Assembly: GCF_000026225.1 (NCBI RefSeq)
Contig: NC_011740.1
Location: 1,364,001-1,428,000, forward strand
Reading direction: 5' to 3'
DNA: 64,000 nucleotides
Origin: Escherichia fergusonii ATCC 35469
GTDB lineage: Bacteria; Pseudomonadota; Gammaproteobacteria; Enterobacterales; Enterobacteriaceae
The notes under the pieces were generated by a model. The model did not search any database and was not told where the DNA came from. It worked only from the letters and a program-made list of their open reading frames with translations. The position numbers and the translations under genes were made by a program. Within the stretch, counting starts at the first letter, position 1. Every line of letters starts with the position of its first letter. Positions 54,652 through 63,769 of this stretch are shown here, piece by piece.

Positions 54652-55299
54652 ATGTTTACCGGTATTGTGCAAGGCACGGCGAAGTTGGTGTCTATTGATG
54701 AAAAACCTAACTTTCGGACTCACATCGTGGAGTTGCCTGACTATATGCTTGATGGGCTGGAAACTGGCGCATCGGTGGCCCATAACGGATGTTGTCTTAC
54801 CGTGACCGAAATTAAAGGTAACCAGGTTAGTTTCGATCTGATGAAAGAGACGCTGCGTATTACCAATCTTGGTGAACTGCAACCAGGTGACTGGGTGAAT
54901 GTTGAGCGTGCAGCCAAATTCAGTGATGAAATTGGTGGGCATCTGATGTCGGGTCATATTATGACCACAGCAGAAATTGCCAAAATATTAACCTCGGAAA
55001 ATAACCGCCAGATTTGGTTCAAAGTGCAGGATAAGCAACTGATGAAATACATCCTGTATAAAGGATTCATCGGTATTGATGGAATAAGCCTGACAGTGGG
55101 TGAAGTTACACCAACGCGTTTTTGTGTGCATCTCATTCCAGAAACACTGGAGCGTACAACGTTGGGTAAAAAGAAACTGGGAGAGCACGTTAATATTGAA
55201 ATCGATCCGCAAACGCAGGCGGTGGTAGATACCGTAGAGCGCGTACTGGCTGCGCGCGAAAATGCGTTGAAAGAGCCAGGCAGCGAGACGCAGGTCTGA
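54652..55299 (+). CDS. ribE: Riboflavin synthase alpha chain
   Basis: Converts two 6,7-dimethyl-8-ribityllumazine molecules to riboflavin (the gene is called ribC in older E. coli maps). It has 215 aa, with two lumazine-binding repeats: MFTGIVQGTAKL at the start, and a second from about residue 98 (GHIMTTAEIAK). VAHNGCCLTVT and DGISLTVGEV are the matching active-site strands. Divergent from mdtK. Confidence 0.96.
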   Translation: MFTGIVQGTAKLVSIDEKPNFRTHIVELPDYMLDGLETGASVAHNGCCLTVTEIKGNQVSFDLMKETLRITNLGELQPGDWVNVERAAKFSDEIGGHLMSGHIMTTAEIAKILTSENNRQIWFKVQDKQLMKYILYKGFIGIDGISLTVGEVTPTRFCVHLIPETLERTTLGKKKLGEHVNIEIDPQTQAVVDTVERVLAARENALKEPGSETQV

Positions 55300-55313
55300 A
55301 AGCAATGATGGCT

Positions 55314-55338
55314 ACCCCCGCATTTCGCGGGGGGTTTA
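55314..55338. terminator. ribE/cfa convergent terminator
   Basis: CCCCCGC (55315-55321) pairs with GCGGGGG (55327-55333) around ATTTC, followed by TTTAG. It lies between convergent ribE and cfa. Confidence 0.85.
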
Positions 55339-55339
55339 G

Positions 55340-56488
55340 TTAGCGAGGAACGCGTAAACCGTGTTCAACACCACGTGAGAAAACGACCTGCCAGAGCTGA
55401 ATATCGCGGGCGCGAAACGCTCCGGCACAGGCATTCAGGTAGTAAGTAAACATACGCTTGAAGCGTTCGCTATAGTTATCGGCAATTTCTGGCCAGGCGG
55501 CAAGAAAGCGTTCATACCATGCCATCAGCGTCGTGTCATAATCTGCCCCAAAGTTATGCCAGTCTTCCATAATGAAATGTGGCTCACTGGCACAGGCAAT
55601 TTGCCGTACGGAGGGAAGGCAACCGTTAGGGAAAATGTATTTGTTAATCCACGGATCAACATTATGGTCGGTCTTTTTGGAACCGATGGTGTGTAGCAGG
55701 AATAAACCGTCTGGTTTTAAATTACGGTCTACCACTTCGAAGTAAGTGTTGTAATTCTTTGGCCCGACATGTTCGAACATCCCAACCGAAACGATCCGAT
55801 CAAACTGGTCGTTAAGATCACGATAATCTTCCAGCAGAATCTCCACATCTAGCCCGGCGCAACGTTCCTGAGCCATTTTTTGTTGCTCAGCAGAAATCGT
55901 TACCCCAACAACACTGGCACCATAATGAGTGGCAAGATACTGCGACAAGCCGCCCCAGCCACAGCCGATATCCAGAACCCGCATCCCTGGTTTCAAATGC
56001 AATTTTTCGCAAATCATTTTCAACTTCGCTTGCTGGGCAGCTTCCAGGTTATCGGCATCTTTCCAGTAAGCGCAGGAATATTGCATGTAGGGATCAAGCA
56101 TTCGGCTGAATAGATCATTACCCAAATCGTAATGTTCTTTGCCCACTATCCAGGCGCGTTTTTTACTTTGCAGGTTGAACAAGCGAGCGCTTGCAATACG
56201 GAGTGTGTCTTTGAGATGGCGGGGGAGTTGGTTTTCCAGACCGGCGCGCAGGACTTTGCTAAAGAACATATCGAGTCTGTCGCATTCCCACCAGCCATCC
56301 ATGTAACTCTCACCCAAGCCCAGCGATCCTTCCTGCAAAACGCGTTTAAAAAAATCGGGGTTTTTGACACGAATATCCGCCGGTGCTGAGCCATTGATTG
56401 TAATGTCAGCACGGCTAAGTAATTCGTTGGCGATGCGATACCAGTCATCATCCGGTACGCTAACTTCTTCTATACACGATGAACTCAT
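55340..56488 (-). CDS. cfa: Cyclopropane fatty acid synthase
   Basis: Adds a methylene from S-adenosylmethionine across double bonds of membrane phospholipid acyl chains, protecting against acid. It has 382 aa. SAM motif I VLDIGCGWGG is at residues 171-180. The N-terminal domain and the substrate-side HYDLGNDLFSRMLDPYMQYS are typical. The long leader carries competing hairpins and, in K-12, is bound by sRNAs such as RydC. Confidence 0.97.
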   Translation of the reverse strand: MSSSCIEEVSVPDDDWYRIANELLSRADITINGSAPADIRVKNPDFFKRVLQEGSLGLGESYMDGWWECDRLDMFFSKVLRAGLENQLPRHLKDTLRIASARLFNLQSKKRAWIVGKEHYDLGNDLFSRMLDPYMQYSCAYWKDADNLEAAQQAKLKMICEKLHLKPGMRVLDIGCGWGGLSQYLATHYGASVVGVTISAEQQKMAQERCAGLDVEILLEDYRDLNDQFDRIVSVGMFEHVGPKNYNTYFEVVDRNLKPDGLFLLHTIGSKKTDHNVDPWINKYIFPNGCLPSVRQIACASEPHFIMEDWHNFGADYDTTLMAWYERFLAAWPEIADNYSERFKRMFTYYLNACAGAFRARDIQLWQVVFSRGVEHGLRVPR

Positions 56489-56550
56489 AGCTTCTCCATC
56501 ACTGGTCGGTGATCAGAACCTTAAAACAGCGTAGTCGCTTTTATGGCTTT

Positions 56551-56580
56551 GTGAGAAATCTCACGGAAAAATTCCGTGAG
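56551..56580 (-). promoter_or_regulatory. Competing hairpins in the cfa leader
   Basis: CTCACGGAA (56560-56568) pairs with TTCCGTGAG (56572-56580). GTGAGA (56551-56556) pairs with TCTCAC (56559-56564). The two share 56560-56564 and cannot form together. They lie 63-92 nt before the cfa start, close to where RydC is known to bind in K-12. Confidence 0.55.
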
Positions 56581-56777
56581 CCTGGAATCCGACGTAGAAC
56601 AGAGGAAGGGAGAAACCCTTGCCGAAATGACCATCCATAGTAAACCGGGAACATCCTGATCCCGTTAACGCATAATAATTATCGTCTTTTTTAACAACTG
56701 AAAATTAGTATAGGCCGCAAAAACCATTCATACAACAGAAAAATCTTAGCGACCTATCCATAAATCATATCAATTTA

Positions 56778-57983
56778 TCAGTGCGATTCACCGTGTGCCA
56801 TATCGCTACGCTGACAGCATTCGTTCGCAGTTTCTGCATGGCTTTGCATCTTATAGCCCACAGTAACCAACACAACAGTGGCTAACATCACGCTGGTTGT
56901 GGTCAGTAACGGGGTGCTGATAAGCCAGGAAACCACCAGGCTTGCGAGAAAGCATAATCCCAACTGCAGAGTATTTTGCAACGCAGCTGCACGTCCGGTC
57001 GCTTGCGGGAACGGACGTAACGCCTGCGCCACAACAATCGGGTAGATCGCACCATTGGCAATCGCCATCACACAGAACGGAATTAAAATTTCAACCAGCG
57101 AAACGTGATTGATAAAGCTGGTCGCCCAGGTGGCAATAACGCTCAGCGCAAACAGTACCAATAACCAGGGCAACATTTGCTGGCCATGCCATTTCTGCAA
57201 TGCCGCACGGCAACCATAACCACCAATCAGGAAAGCGATAGTCTGTGGAACATAACTCAAACCAATCACCGCCGGGGTGTAACCCATTTCACTGAGAATG
57301 AATGGCGAACCTGTCAGCCAGGCGAAAAAGCTGGCAGAACACGCTGCATAAATCAGCACATTGCCACGGTAAGCCTTTGAACGCAGCAGGGTAGTGAAAG
57401 TGAGTGACTGCTGCTTATTTTCCTGATTTTTACGCGCAGGTTTAAGGCGCAGAGCAGGAATCATCAACAAGACAGTGATGGCAAACAGCGTGGCAAAAAT
57501 GGATTGCCATGAAAAATGCACCAGTAGCCAGCTTCCCACTAACGGCGCCAGGGCAGGAGATAACCCCACCAGCGGCATAATCGTGGCGAAAATACGGTTA
57601 ACTTTTTGTGAAGGATAATAATCGGTCACCAGTGCCTGCCAGATAACCGCTGCGGCACAGACACCAATCGCCTGGATAAAGCGCAAAACGAGTAATCCTA
57701 CAGCGTTAGTGACCCACAGCATCCCCAAACTTCCGAGGGCAAAGATGGTCAGGCCAAGCAGCAGTATTGGTTTACGACCATAACGGTCTGATAGCGGTCC
57801 CCATAACAGCTGCGCGACGGCAAAGCCCGCCAGAAACAGACTGAGACTGGCACTAACGGCAGAAGCCGGGGTTTGCAGATCTGCCTGTATAGCGGCGAAA
57901 GCAGGTAAATACATATCGGTTGCCAGGAAACCGAGTACGCTTAAACCTGCCAGCCAGACTAAAAATCCTTTCCCAGGTTGCAT
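56778..57983 (-). CDS. punC: Purine nucleoside MFS transporter PunC
   Basis: Inner-membrane importer of adenosine/inosine-type nucleosides (formerly YdhC), major facilitator Bcr/CflA-type. It has 401 aa and twelve helices. The loop 2-3 motif is LLWGPLSDRYGRKPILL, and D-x(2)-YLPAF is in helix 1. It is divergent from punR, its activator. Confidence 0.93.
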   Translation of the reverse strand: MQPGKGFLVWLAGLSVLGFLATDMYLPAFAAIQADLQTPASAVSASLSLFLAGFAVAQLLWGPLSDRYGRKPILLLGLTIFALGSLGMLWVTNAVGLLVLRFIQAIGVCAAAVIWQALVTDYYPSQKVNRIFATIMPLVGLSPALAPLVGSWLLVHFSWQSIFATLFAITVLLMIPALRLKPARKNQENKQQSLTFTTLLRSKAYRGNVLIYAACSASFFAWLTGSPFILSEMGYTPAVIGLSYVPQTIAFLIGGYGCRAALQKWHGQQMLPWLLVLFALSVIATWATSFINHVSLVEILIPFCVMAIANGAIYPIVVAQALRPFPQATGRAAALQNTLQLGLCFLASLVVSWLISTPLLTTTSVMLATVVLVTVGYKMQSHAETANECCQRSDMAHGESH

Positions 57984-58096
57984 AATTCATTCTCTGTAGT
58001 TATCAGTAAGACATCGGCGCAAAGTGTAGGGAGTGAAATTCTGATTGTGAAACGTTAATATTTGACGGGTGATTTCAAAAATTTTGTAGGCAGAAT

Positions 58097-59029
58097 ATGT
58101 GGTCTGAATACTCTCTTGAAGTGGTTGATGCGGTGGCGCGCAATGGCAGCTTTAGCGCAGCAGCACAGGAATTACATCGAGTGCCTTCTGCCGTCAGCTA
58201 TACCGTAAGACAACTGGAAGAATGGTTAGCGGTGCCTCTTTTCGAACGCCGACACCGTGATGTAGAACTGACTCCGGCGGGAGCATGGTTTCTGAAAGAG
58301 GGGCGATCTGTTATCAAAAAAATGCAGATCACGCGACAACAATGCCAGCAAATTGCCAATGGGTGGCGAGGTGAGTTGGCCATCGCGGTGGATAACATTG
58401 TTCGTCCAGAACGTACACGTCAATTGATCGTCGATTTTTACCGTCATTTTGACGATGTTGAATTGCGCGTATTCCAGGAAGTCTTCAATGGTGTCTGGGA
58501 TGCACTGGCTGACGGACGTGTGGAACTGGCTATAGGCGCGACACAAGCGATTCCTGTAGGGGGGCGCTATACGTTTCGCGATATGGGAATGTTGAGTTGG
58601 TGTTGCGTGGTTGCCAGTCATCATCCACTGGCAGCAATGCCGGGGCCATTAAGTGATGATACGTTGCGCAACTGGCCCTCGTTGGTGCGTGAAGACACAT
58701 CAAGAAATCTACCAAAACGTATTACCTGGTTGTTGGATAACCAAAAAAGGGTAGTGGTACCGGACTGGGAGTCTTCAGCTACCTGTATTTCCGCTGGGTT
58801 ATGCATGGCGATGGTACCTACGCATTTTGCCAAGCCGTGGATCGACAGCGGTAAATGGGTAGCGCTACAGCTTGAAAATCCATTCCCGGACGCTGCCTGT
58901 TGTCTTACCTGGCAGCAAAACGATATGTCACCAGCGCTCGCCTGGTTGCTGGATTATCTGGGAGACAGCGAAACGCTGAATAAAGAGTGGTTGCGGGAGC
59001 CAGAATCGGCTCCCACAAAGACATCTTAA
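58097..59029 (+). CDS. punR: LysR-type regulator PunR
   Basis: Activates punC for purine nucleoside uptake (formerly YdhB). It has 310 aa. The N-terminal winged HTH runs over residues about 1-62 (NGSFSAAAQELHRVPSAVSY), followed by a periplasmic-binding-like effector domain. The 113-bp gap to punC is the shared divergent control region. The end overlaps purR by 4 bp. Confidence 0.93.
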   Translation: MWSEYSLEVVDAVARNGSFSAAAQELHRVPSAVSYTVRQLEEWLAVPLFERRHRDVELTPAGAWFLKEGRSVIKKMQITRQQCQQIANGWRGELAIAVDNIVRPERTRQLIVDFYRHFDDVELRVFQEVFNGVWDALADGRVELAIGATQAIPVGGRYTFRDMGMLSWCCVVASHHPLAAMPGPLSDDTLRNWPSLVREDTSRNLPKRITWLLDNQKRVVVPDWESSATCISAGLCMAMVPTHFAKPWIDSGKWVALQLENPFPDAACCLTWQQNDMSPALAWLLDYLGDSETLNKEWLREPESAPTKTS

Positions 59030-60051
59030 CGACGATAGTCGCGGAAAGGACCATCTGCGACAGAACGACGTTCAATCAGGCGCGGATGTACTTCAATGGA
59101 TTGCGGTTCTTCACGCTTATTCACAATACGGTCCAGCAACATGTTGAATGCTGTTTCGCCCAGTGAATCTTTTGGCTGGTGAATAGTTGTCAGTGCTGGC
59201 GTGAAGTAACGGGCGTTGCGCACGTTATCATAACCGATCACTGAAATATCTTGTGGTACACGCAGGCCCATTTCATCGGCAGCACACAATGCACCCATGG
59301 CCATGATATCGCCACCACAGAAAACTGCCGTGGGGCGATGCGTTTGCGCAAGAATCTGCTGCATTGCGCGATAACCAGATTCTGGTTCGAAATCTCCCTG
59401 TACGATCCAGTTTTCCGGCACTTTAATCAGCGCTTCTTCCATCGCTTTCATAAAGCCTGCCAGACGACCCGCGCCGGTATTACGTTCCAGAGGTCCGGGG
59501 ATTACGCCGATATCGCGGTGTCCACGTTCAATCAGGTAACGACCTGCCATGTATCCGCCTTCAAAAGCGTTATCAATCACGGCATCGGTGAAATCAGCTT
59601 TTGCCTCACCCCAATCCATGACCACCATTGGGATGTGGCGATACTCTTCCAGCATGGTGAGCAAGGGCTCTGGATATTCAGAACACATTACCAGCAATCC
59701 ATCCACGCGCTTTTGCGCCATCATGGAAAGGTAAGCACGTTGCTTTTCCAGGTTGTTCCAGGCATTACCCAAAATCAGCGTGTAGCCTTTCTGGAAGCAG
59801 TTTTTCTCAACCGCTTCAATGATTTCCGCAAAATAAGCAGCTTCACTACTGGTTGCCAGCAGGCCGATTGACTTGGTGTGGTTAACCTTCAGACTTCGAG
59901 CAACGGCGCTCGGAGAATAATGCAATTCTTTGATTGCTGCCCAGACGGCATTACGGGTTTCTTCCGCAACAAAGCGTGTTTTGTTGATTACGTGTGAAAC
60001 AGTTGTAGTGGAAACGTTTGCTCGCTTCGCTACATCTTTGATTGTTGCCAT
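59026..60051 (-). CDS. purR: Purine repressor PurR
   Basis: LacI-family repressor of purine synthesis genes, activated by hypoxanthine or guanine. It has 341 aa. The HTH is IKDVAKRANVSTTTVSHVIN (residues 3-22), the hinge helix is SPSAVARSLKVN, and a type I periplasmic-binding core follows. It represses itself: an operator lies 43 bp upstream. Overlapping stops with punR may cause antisense interference. Confidence 0.97.
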   Translation of the reverse strand: MATIKDVAKRANVSTTTVSHVINKTRFVAEETRNAVWAAIKELHYSPSAVARSLKVNHTKSIGLLATSSEAAYFAEIIEAVEKNCFQKGYTLILGNAWNNLEKQRAYLSMMAQKRVDGLLVMCSEYPEPLLTMLEEYRHIPMVVMDWGEAKADFTDAVIDNAFEGGYMAGRYLIERGHRDIGVIPGPLERNTGAGRLAGFMKAMEEALIKVPENWIVQGDFEPESGYRAMQQILAQTHRPTAVFCGGDIMAMGALCAADEMGLRVPQDISVIGYDNVRNARYFTPALTTIHQPKDSLGETAFNMLLDRIVNKREEPQSIEVHPRLIERRSVADGPFRDYRR

Positions 60052-60093
60052 TACATCTCACTCCAGACCCGATCCATAACTCCATTAAATGCC

Positions 60094-60109
60094 AGGTAAA
60101 CGTTTGCCT
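60094..60109 (-). promoter_or_regulatory. PurR operator at purR
   Basis: AGGTAAACGTTTGCCT matches the PurR consensus ACGCAAACGTTTGCGT with its central CG and near-perfect symmetry. It mediates autoregulation. Confidence 0.9.
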
Positions 60110-60347
60110 TTACACACCCTGAGCGCAACGTCAGGGTTGCGGCACGCCGGAAAATACGACACGGAACGACAGGAAGGGGTCAATGGCCGGTACGCTATAC
60201 TTGTAAGCGTGGAATTTTGGCCGATCTTGACCAAAAGGGGAAGTGCTAAAAACAGTTATCACGCTAAATGGCGGGAGATTTTTAGCCAAATGTATGCAAA
60301 AATGCGCTACATCACTTTTTGTGTGGGAATAAAAAGGAGAAAACTTG

Positions 60348-60437
60348 ATGAGCAATGATCTGAAATACTCTTTAATTACGACCTTAATCGTCCTCGCTTT
60401 GATCGTTGCGGGTGGTCTGACCGCAGCTCTGCACTGA
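60348..60437 (+). CDS. ynhF: Small membrane protein YnhF
   Basis: 29-aa ORF beginning MSNDLKYSLITTLIVLALIV and ending GLTAALH. One hydrophobic helix covers most of it. An AAGGAGAAAAC ribosome site lies just upstream. It closely matches K-12 YnhF, a verified small inner-membrane protein of unknown role. It lies between purR and ydhP and has its own terminator. Confidence 0.93.
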   Translation: MSNDLKYSLITTLIVLALIVAGGLTAALH

Positions 60438-60444
60438 TTTTTAC

Positions 60445-60475
60445 CCCGAGGGAGAATTCTCTCCCTCATTCGCTC
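60445..60475 (+). terminator. ynhF terminator hairpin
   Basis: GAGGGAGA (60448-60455) pairs with TCTCCCTC (60460-60467) around ATTC. The T-run is weak (ATTCGCTCTTC). Confidence 0.65.
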
Positions 60476-60604
60476 TTCTCCAATTGTTAGCAAATCTGCA
60501 AAAGTGTTTTGTAAATTTGTTATTTTCATTATTTTGTGATTGATGTCATGCTTTTCTCCACTTACTTAGGTATCGCGTAAAACGCGAAGACGTGGAGTCG
60601 AAGC

Positions 60605-61771
60605 ATGAAGATAAATTATCCCTTGCTGGCGCTGGCAATTGGCGCATTTGGTATTGGGACAACGGAATTCTCCCCAATGGGCTTGTTGCCTGTGATCGCT
60701 CGTGGTGTGGATGTCTCCATACCTGCGGCTGGTATGTTGATTAGTGCCTATGCCGTGGGAGTCATGGTTGGTGCGCCTTTAATGACATTGTTACTTTCTC
60801 ATCGCGCCCGACGTAACGCCCTGATTTTTCTGATGGCAATCTTTACGCTTGGTAATGTACTTTCTGCGATTGCGCCAGATTACACCACATTAATGTTGTC
60901 ACGTATTTTGACCAGCCTTAACCATGGCGCCTTCTTCGGTCTTGGTTCGGTTGTCGCTGCAAGCGTAGTGCCTAAGCACAAGCAGGCGAGTGCCGTTGCC
61001 ACGATGTTTATGGGGTTGACGCTGGCTAATATTGGTGGCGTACCCGCAGCCACCTGGCTTGGTGAAACAATTGGCTGGCGAATGTCCTTTATGGCAACGG
61101 CAGTGTTAGGGGTGGTTTCAATGGTCAGTCTTTGGTTCTCTTTACCAAAAGGTGGGGCAGGGGCACGGCCAGATGTCAAAAAAGAACTGGGTGTGCTGTT
61201 ACGACCGCAAGTGCTCTCAGCACTGCTGACCACGGTACTGGGCGCGGGGGCCATGTTTACGCTCTATACCTATATCTCTCCTGTATTACAAACCATTACC
61301 CATGCGACGCCTGTGTTCGTAACGGCAATGCTGGTGTTGATTGGTGTTGGTTTTTCTATCGGCAATTACCTGGGCGGCAAATTTGCTGATCGCTCTGTGA
61401 ATGGAACGCTAAAAGGCTTTTTATTCTTGCTGATGGTGATTATGTTGCTGATTCCATTCCTGGCACGCAATGAGTATGGTGCCGCGGTCGCGATGGTTGT
61501 CTGGGGGGCGGCTACCTTTGCTGTTGTTCCACCATTGCAAATGCGGGTGATGCGCGTTGCCAGTGAAGCGCCGGGGCTATCTTCTTCGGTCAATATTGGG
61601 GCGTTTAATTTAGGAAACGCTTTAGGTGCGGCAGCTGGTGGCGCGGTGATATCCGGCGGCCTGGGCTACAGTTTTGTTCCGGTGATGGGGGCAATCATTG
61701 CCGGGGTGGCGTTACTGTTGGTGTTTATTTCGGCGCGTAAACAACCTGAGGCGGTATGCGTGGCGGGTTGA
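60605..61771 (+). CDS. ydhP: MFS transporter YdhP
   Basis: 388-aa inner-membrane transporter of the drug:H+ antiporter-1 family related to AraJ/SotB/YdeA. It has twelve helices. The N-terminus FGIGTTEFSPMGLLPVIARG and ALGNALGAAAGG-like helix 11 are typical. Its substrate is unknown. The 168-bp gap from ynhF carries no ORF. Confidence 0.9.
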   Translation: MKINYPLLALAIGAFGIGTTEFSPMGLLPVIARGVDVSIPAAGMLISAYAVGVMVGAPLMTLLLSHRARRNALIFLMAIFTLGNVLSAIAPDYTTLMLSRILTSLNHGAFFGLGSVVAASVVPKHKQASAVATMFMGLTLANIGGVPAATWLGETIGWRMSFMATAVLGVVSMVSLWFSLPKGGAGARPDVKKELGVLLRPQVLSALLTTVLGAGAMFTLYTYISPVLQTITHATPVFVTAMLVLIGVGFSIGNYLGGKFADRSVNGTLKGFLFLLMVIMLLIPFLARNEYGAAVAMVVWGAATFAVVPPLQMRVMRVASEAPGLSSSVNIGAFNLGNALGAAAGGAVISGGLGYSFVPVMGAIIAGVALLLVFISARKQPEAVCVAG

Positions 61772-61778
61772 TAGCAAA

Positions 61779-61811
61779 CAAAAACGCAGAAGGGAAAGCC
61801 TTCTGCGTTAT
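61779..61811. terminator. Bidirectional ydhP/sodB terminator
   Basis: AACGCAGAAGG (61783-61793) pairs with CCTTCTGCGTT (61799-61809) around GAAAG. It lies between the convergent genes ydhP and sodB. On the sodB strand TTTTTGTTTG follows. Confidence 0.92.
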
Positions 61812-61816
61812 CACAA

Positions 61817-62398
61817 TTACTCAGCGAAGTTTTTCGCAGCAAATTCCCAGTTTACCAGTGCCCAGAAATGCTCCAGGTAGCCAGGACGTGCATTACGATA
61901 GTCGATGTAGTAAGCGTGTTCCCAGACGTCAACGGTCAGCAGCGGTTTCGCGTCAGTAGTCAGCGGAGTGCCCGCGTTAGAGGTCGACACGATAGCCAGT
62001 TTGCCATCGCTGTTTTTCACCAACCAGGTCCAGCCAGAACCAAAGTTTTTGATAGCCGCATCAGTAAACTGTGCTTTGAAGTCAGCAAAGCTACCGAAAG
62101 AGGCTGCGATGGCTTCCGCGAGTTTACCTGTTGGTTCACCGCCAGCATTCGGAGCCAGGCAGTTCCAGTAGAAGGTGTGGTTCCAGACCTGAGCGGCGTT
62201 GTTAAATACGCCACCTTCAGAGCTACGAATAATCTCTTCCAGAGACTTACCTTCAAACGCGGTACCTTTGATCAGGTTGTTCAGGTTAGTGACATACGTC
62301 TGGTGATGTTTGCCATAGTGGTACTCAATGGTTTCCGCAGAGATGTGCGGAGCCAATGCATCTTTGGCATACGGTAGTGCAGGTAATTCAAACGACAT
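61817..62398 (-). CDS. sodB: Iron superoxide dismutase
   Basis: Dismutates superoxide in the cytoplasm. It has 193 aa. The metal ligands are His27 (IEYHYGKHHQTYV), His74 (VWNHTFYW), Asp157 and His161 (VDVWEHAYYID). In K-12 the message is destroyed by the sRNA RyhB when iron is scarce. Here the leader carries an extra repeat-derived segment of about 79 bp between its 5' hairpin and the ribosome site AAGGAGAG. Confidence 0.97.
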   Translation of the reverse strand: MSFELPALPYAKDALAPHISAETIEYHYGKHHQTYVTNLNNLIKGTAFEGKSLEEIIRSSEGGVFNNAAQVWNHTFYWNCLAPNAGGEPTGKLAEAIAASFGSFADFKAQFTDAAIKNFGSGWTWLVKNSDGKLAIVSTSNAGTPLTTDAKPLLTVDVWEHAYYIDYRNARPGYLEHFWALVNWEFAAKNFAE

Positions 62399-62426
62399 TG
62401 CTACTCTCCTTCTTCATTATTGGAAT

Positions 62427-62505
62427 TACTCTACTTAATTAGGGGGGCAGGCAGACAGTAAGCGAACGCAACCATCTCCCATGCAACCTGAATTATGACG
62501 AGTAT
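62427..62505 (-). repeat. Internally deleted ERIC element in the sodB leader
   Basis: On the minus strand it begins ATACTCGTCATAATTCAGGT, continues with TTGCATGG...GGTTGCGTTCGCTTAC and ends CTAATTAAGTAGAGTA. These correspond to the two ends of the 127-bp ERIC/IRU repeat, with its central GTCACTTACT...AAGCTCCTGG palindrome missing. From memory, the K-12 sodB leader lacks it. It sits at a TA, as ERIC insertions do. Confidence 0.75.
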
Positions 62506-62529
62506 ACGCACAATAGCCTTATTGTGCGT
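62506..62529 (-). promoter_or_regulatory. 5' hairpin of the sodB mRNA
   Basis: ACGCACAAT (62506-62514) pairs with ATTGTGCGT (62521-62529). It matches the hairpin at the very start of the K-12 sodB transcript, so the promoter should lie just upstream (about 62535-62570). Confidence 0.7.
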
Positions 62530-62571
62530 GAGGATAGGGTAACAAAATAAAAGGTGAGACAAAAGATGAAC

Positions 62572-62599
62572 TTACCCTGTTGCGTTCACAACAGGGTAA
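62572..62599 (-). terminator. mepH terminator hairpin
   Basis: TTACCCTGTTG (62572-62582) pairs with CAACAGGGTAA (62589-62599), a perfect 11-bp stem, just after the mepH stop. T-run downstream on the minus strand is moderate (CATCTTTTG). Confidence 0.75.
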
Positions 62600-62603
62600 A
62601 TTT

Positions 62604-63443
62604 TTAGCGGATGGTTTGTGGGGTCATCACCCGGCGAGCGCCGACATAATGGCGTTGCCAGTAATCTTCACTCAAAGAGGTGATTTTGATTTCCTGACCA
62701 CTACGCGGCGACTGGATGAATTTTCCGTTACCCACATAAACCCCTACATGATCTGCAGTACCACGACCTTGGGTACGAAAGAACACCAGATCACCATTTT
62801 TCAATTCACTGCGTTCAATGGGCGCCGCATCACGCAGGTGATACATCTCATTAGCAGTACGAGGAATGCGGAATTTAACCAGATCTTTGTAGGCGTAATA
62901 AACCAGACCACTGCAATCAAATCCTGTGCGTGGAGACGTGCCTCCCCAACGATACGGTTTGCCAATTTGCTGCATTAGTTTGTTCATTGCCGTTTTAGTG
63001 GCTTTTTGCACTCTGGCTTTATGGGCATCAGCAATGGTGCCTGGCGCGGCATTACGCACTTTTACACAGACTGGTTTACGCCCTTTACGTGGTGTGCATT
63101 TCTCGGTCCAGGCGACAGTCGTTACCTTTTTGGTGGTTGCTTTAGCCTTGTGGCTGGCTGTTTTGCTGACTTTAGCGGGTGATGTGTTAAGACGTTTTTT
63201 AGACGATGAGGCGGTTTTACTGCTAGTTTTATTTTTGCTGACGGCTTTTTTATTGGTGTTCTTACTGGCTTTCGCTGTTTTTTTCGTTGTGGTCGTGCTT
63301 TTCTTTTTCTCTGCCTTTTGTGTTACATGCGTTGTGGCAGACGTTGCCCTGGCTTGCTTGGAAGCATGGGCCATTGGCGTGAAAGGGAGTGTAGTAAACA
63401 GCAAAGCACAGAGCGTGATCGAGATTCGGTTTATCCGCGCCAC
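62604..63443 (-). CDS. mepH: Murein DD-endopeptidase MepH
   Basis: Cleaves D-Ala-meso-DAP crosslinks in peptidoglycan (formerly YdhO). It has 279 aa, a few more than K-12. The signal peptide runs to about residue 27 (PMAHA). Then comes a Lys/Thr/Ser-rich low-complexity linker (about 35-110) and a C-terminal NlpC/P60 domain with catalytic Cys in TGFDCSGLVYYAY and His in TADHVGVYVGNGKF. The linker's length differences are probably repeat slippage. Confidence 0.95.
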   Translation of the reverse strand: MARINRISITLCALLFTTLPFTPMAHASKQARATSATTHVTQKAEKKKSTTTTKKTAKASKNTNKKAVSKNKTSSKTASSSKKRLNTSPAKVSKTASHKAKATTKKVTTVAWTEKCTPRKGRKPVCVKVRNAAPGTIADAHKARVQKATKTAMNKLMQQIGKPYRWGGTSPRTGFDCSGLVYYAYKDLVKFRIPRTANEMYHLRDAAPIERSELKNGDLVFFRTQGRGTADHVGVYVGNGKFIQSPRSGQEIKITSLSEDYWQRHYVGARRVMTPQTIR

Positions 63444-63769
63444 TGAGCAATCCTCTGTAAAGGCAGGTCCATCATGCCTGCGGGTGATTTACAAAACTCG
63501 ATGATTCTAAACTAAAGAAAGTAAAAAAGTTAATAGCTTTAATTGTTAAAAATTGCGTTTCGTTAAATAGCGCAAAAAAACGGCGTGATTAACCAGGGCC
63601 ATACCCTGAGATTGAAACGTGCTCAGCAAGGTCGTAAACAATATTTTCAATGCAACTTTTGGCAACAGGGGATAAAATTAATAAGCGTAATGAAAATGTT
63701 ATTTTCTGATAGCAGCCTGTGCCGTTACAATGCAGGTTTCTGTCGTAAAGAAGTTAAGGAAGCAAGACA
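63444..63769. other. mepH-grxD divergent intergenic region
   Basis: 326 bp with no supported gene. It is A/T-rich near 63500-63560. A small inverted repeat CAGGG/CCCTG lies at 63594-63608. It must hold the promoters of both genes, but I cannot place them firmly. No repeat family is recognised. Confidence 0.55.

Noticed and set aside
62926..63504. A hydrophobic 192-codon frame opposite mepH that looks like a membrane protein
   Set aside because: It is the complement of the Lys/Thr-rich linker of MepH; AAA/AAG codons read backward give Phe, Leu and Val-type codons. There is no independent support.
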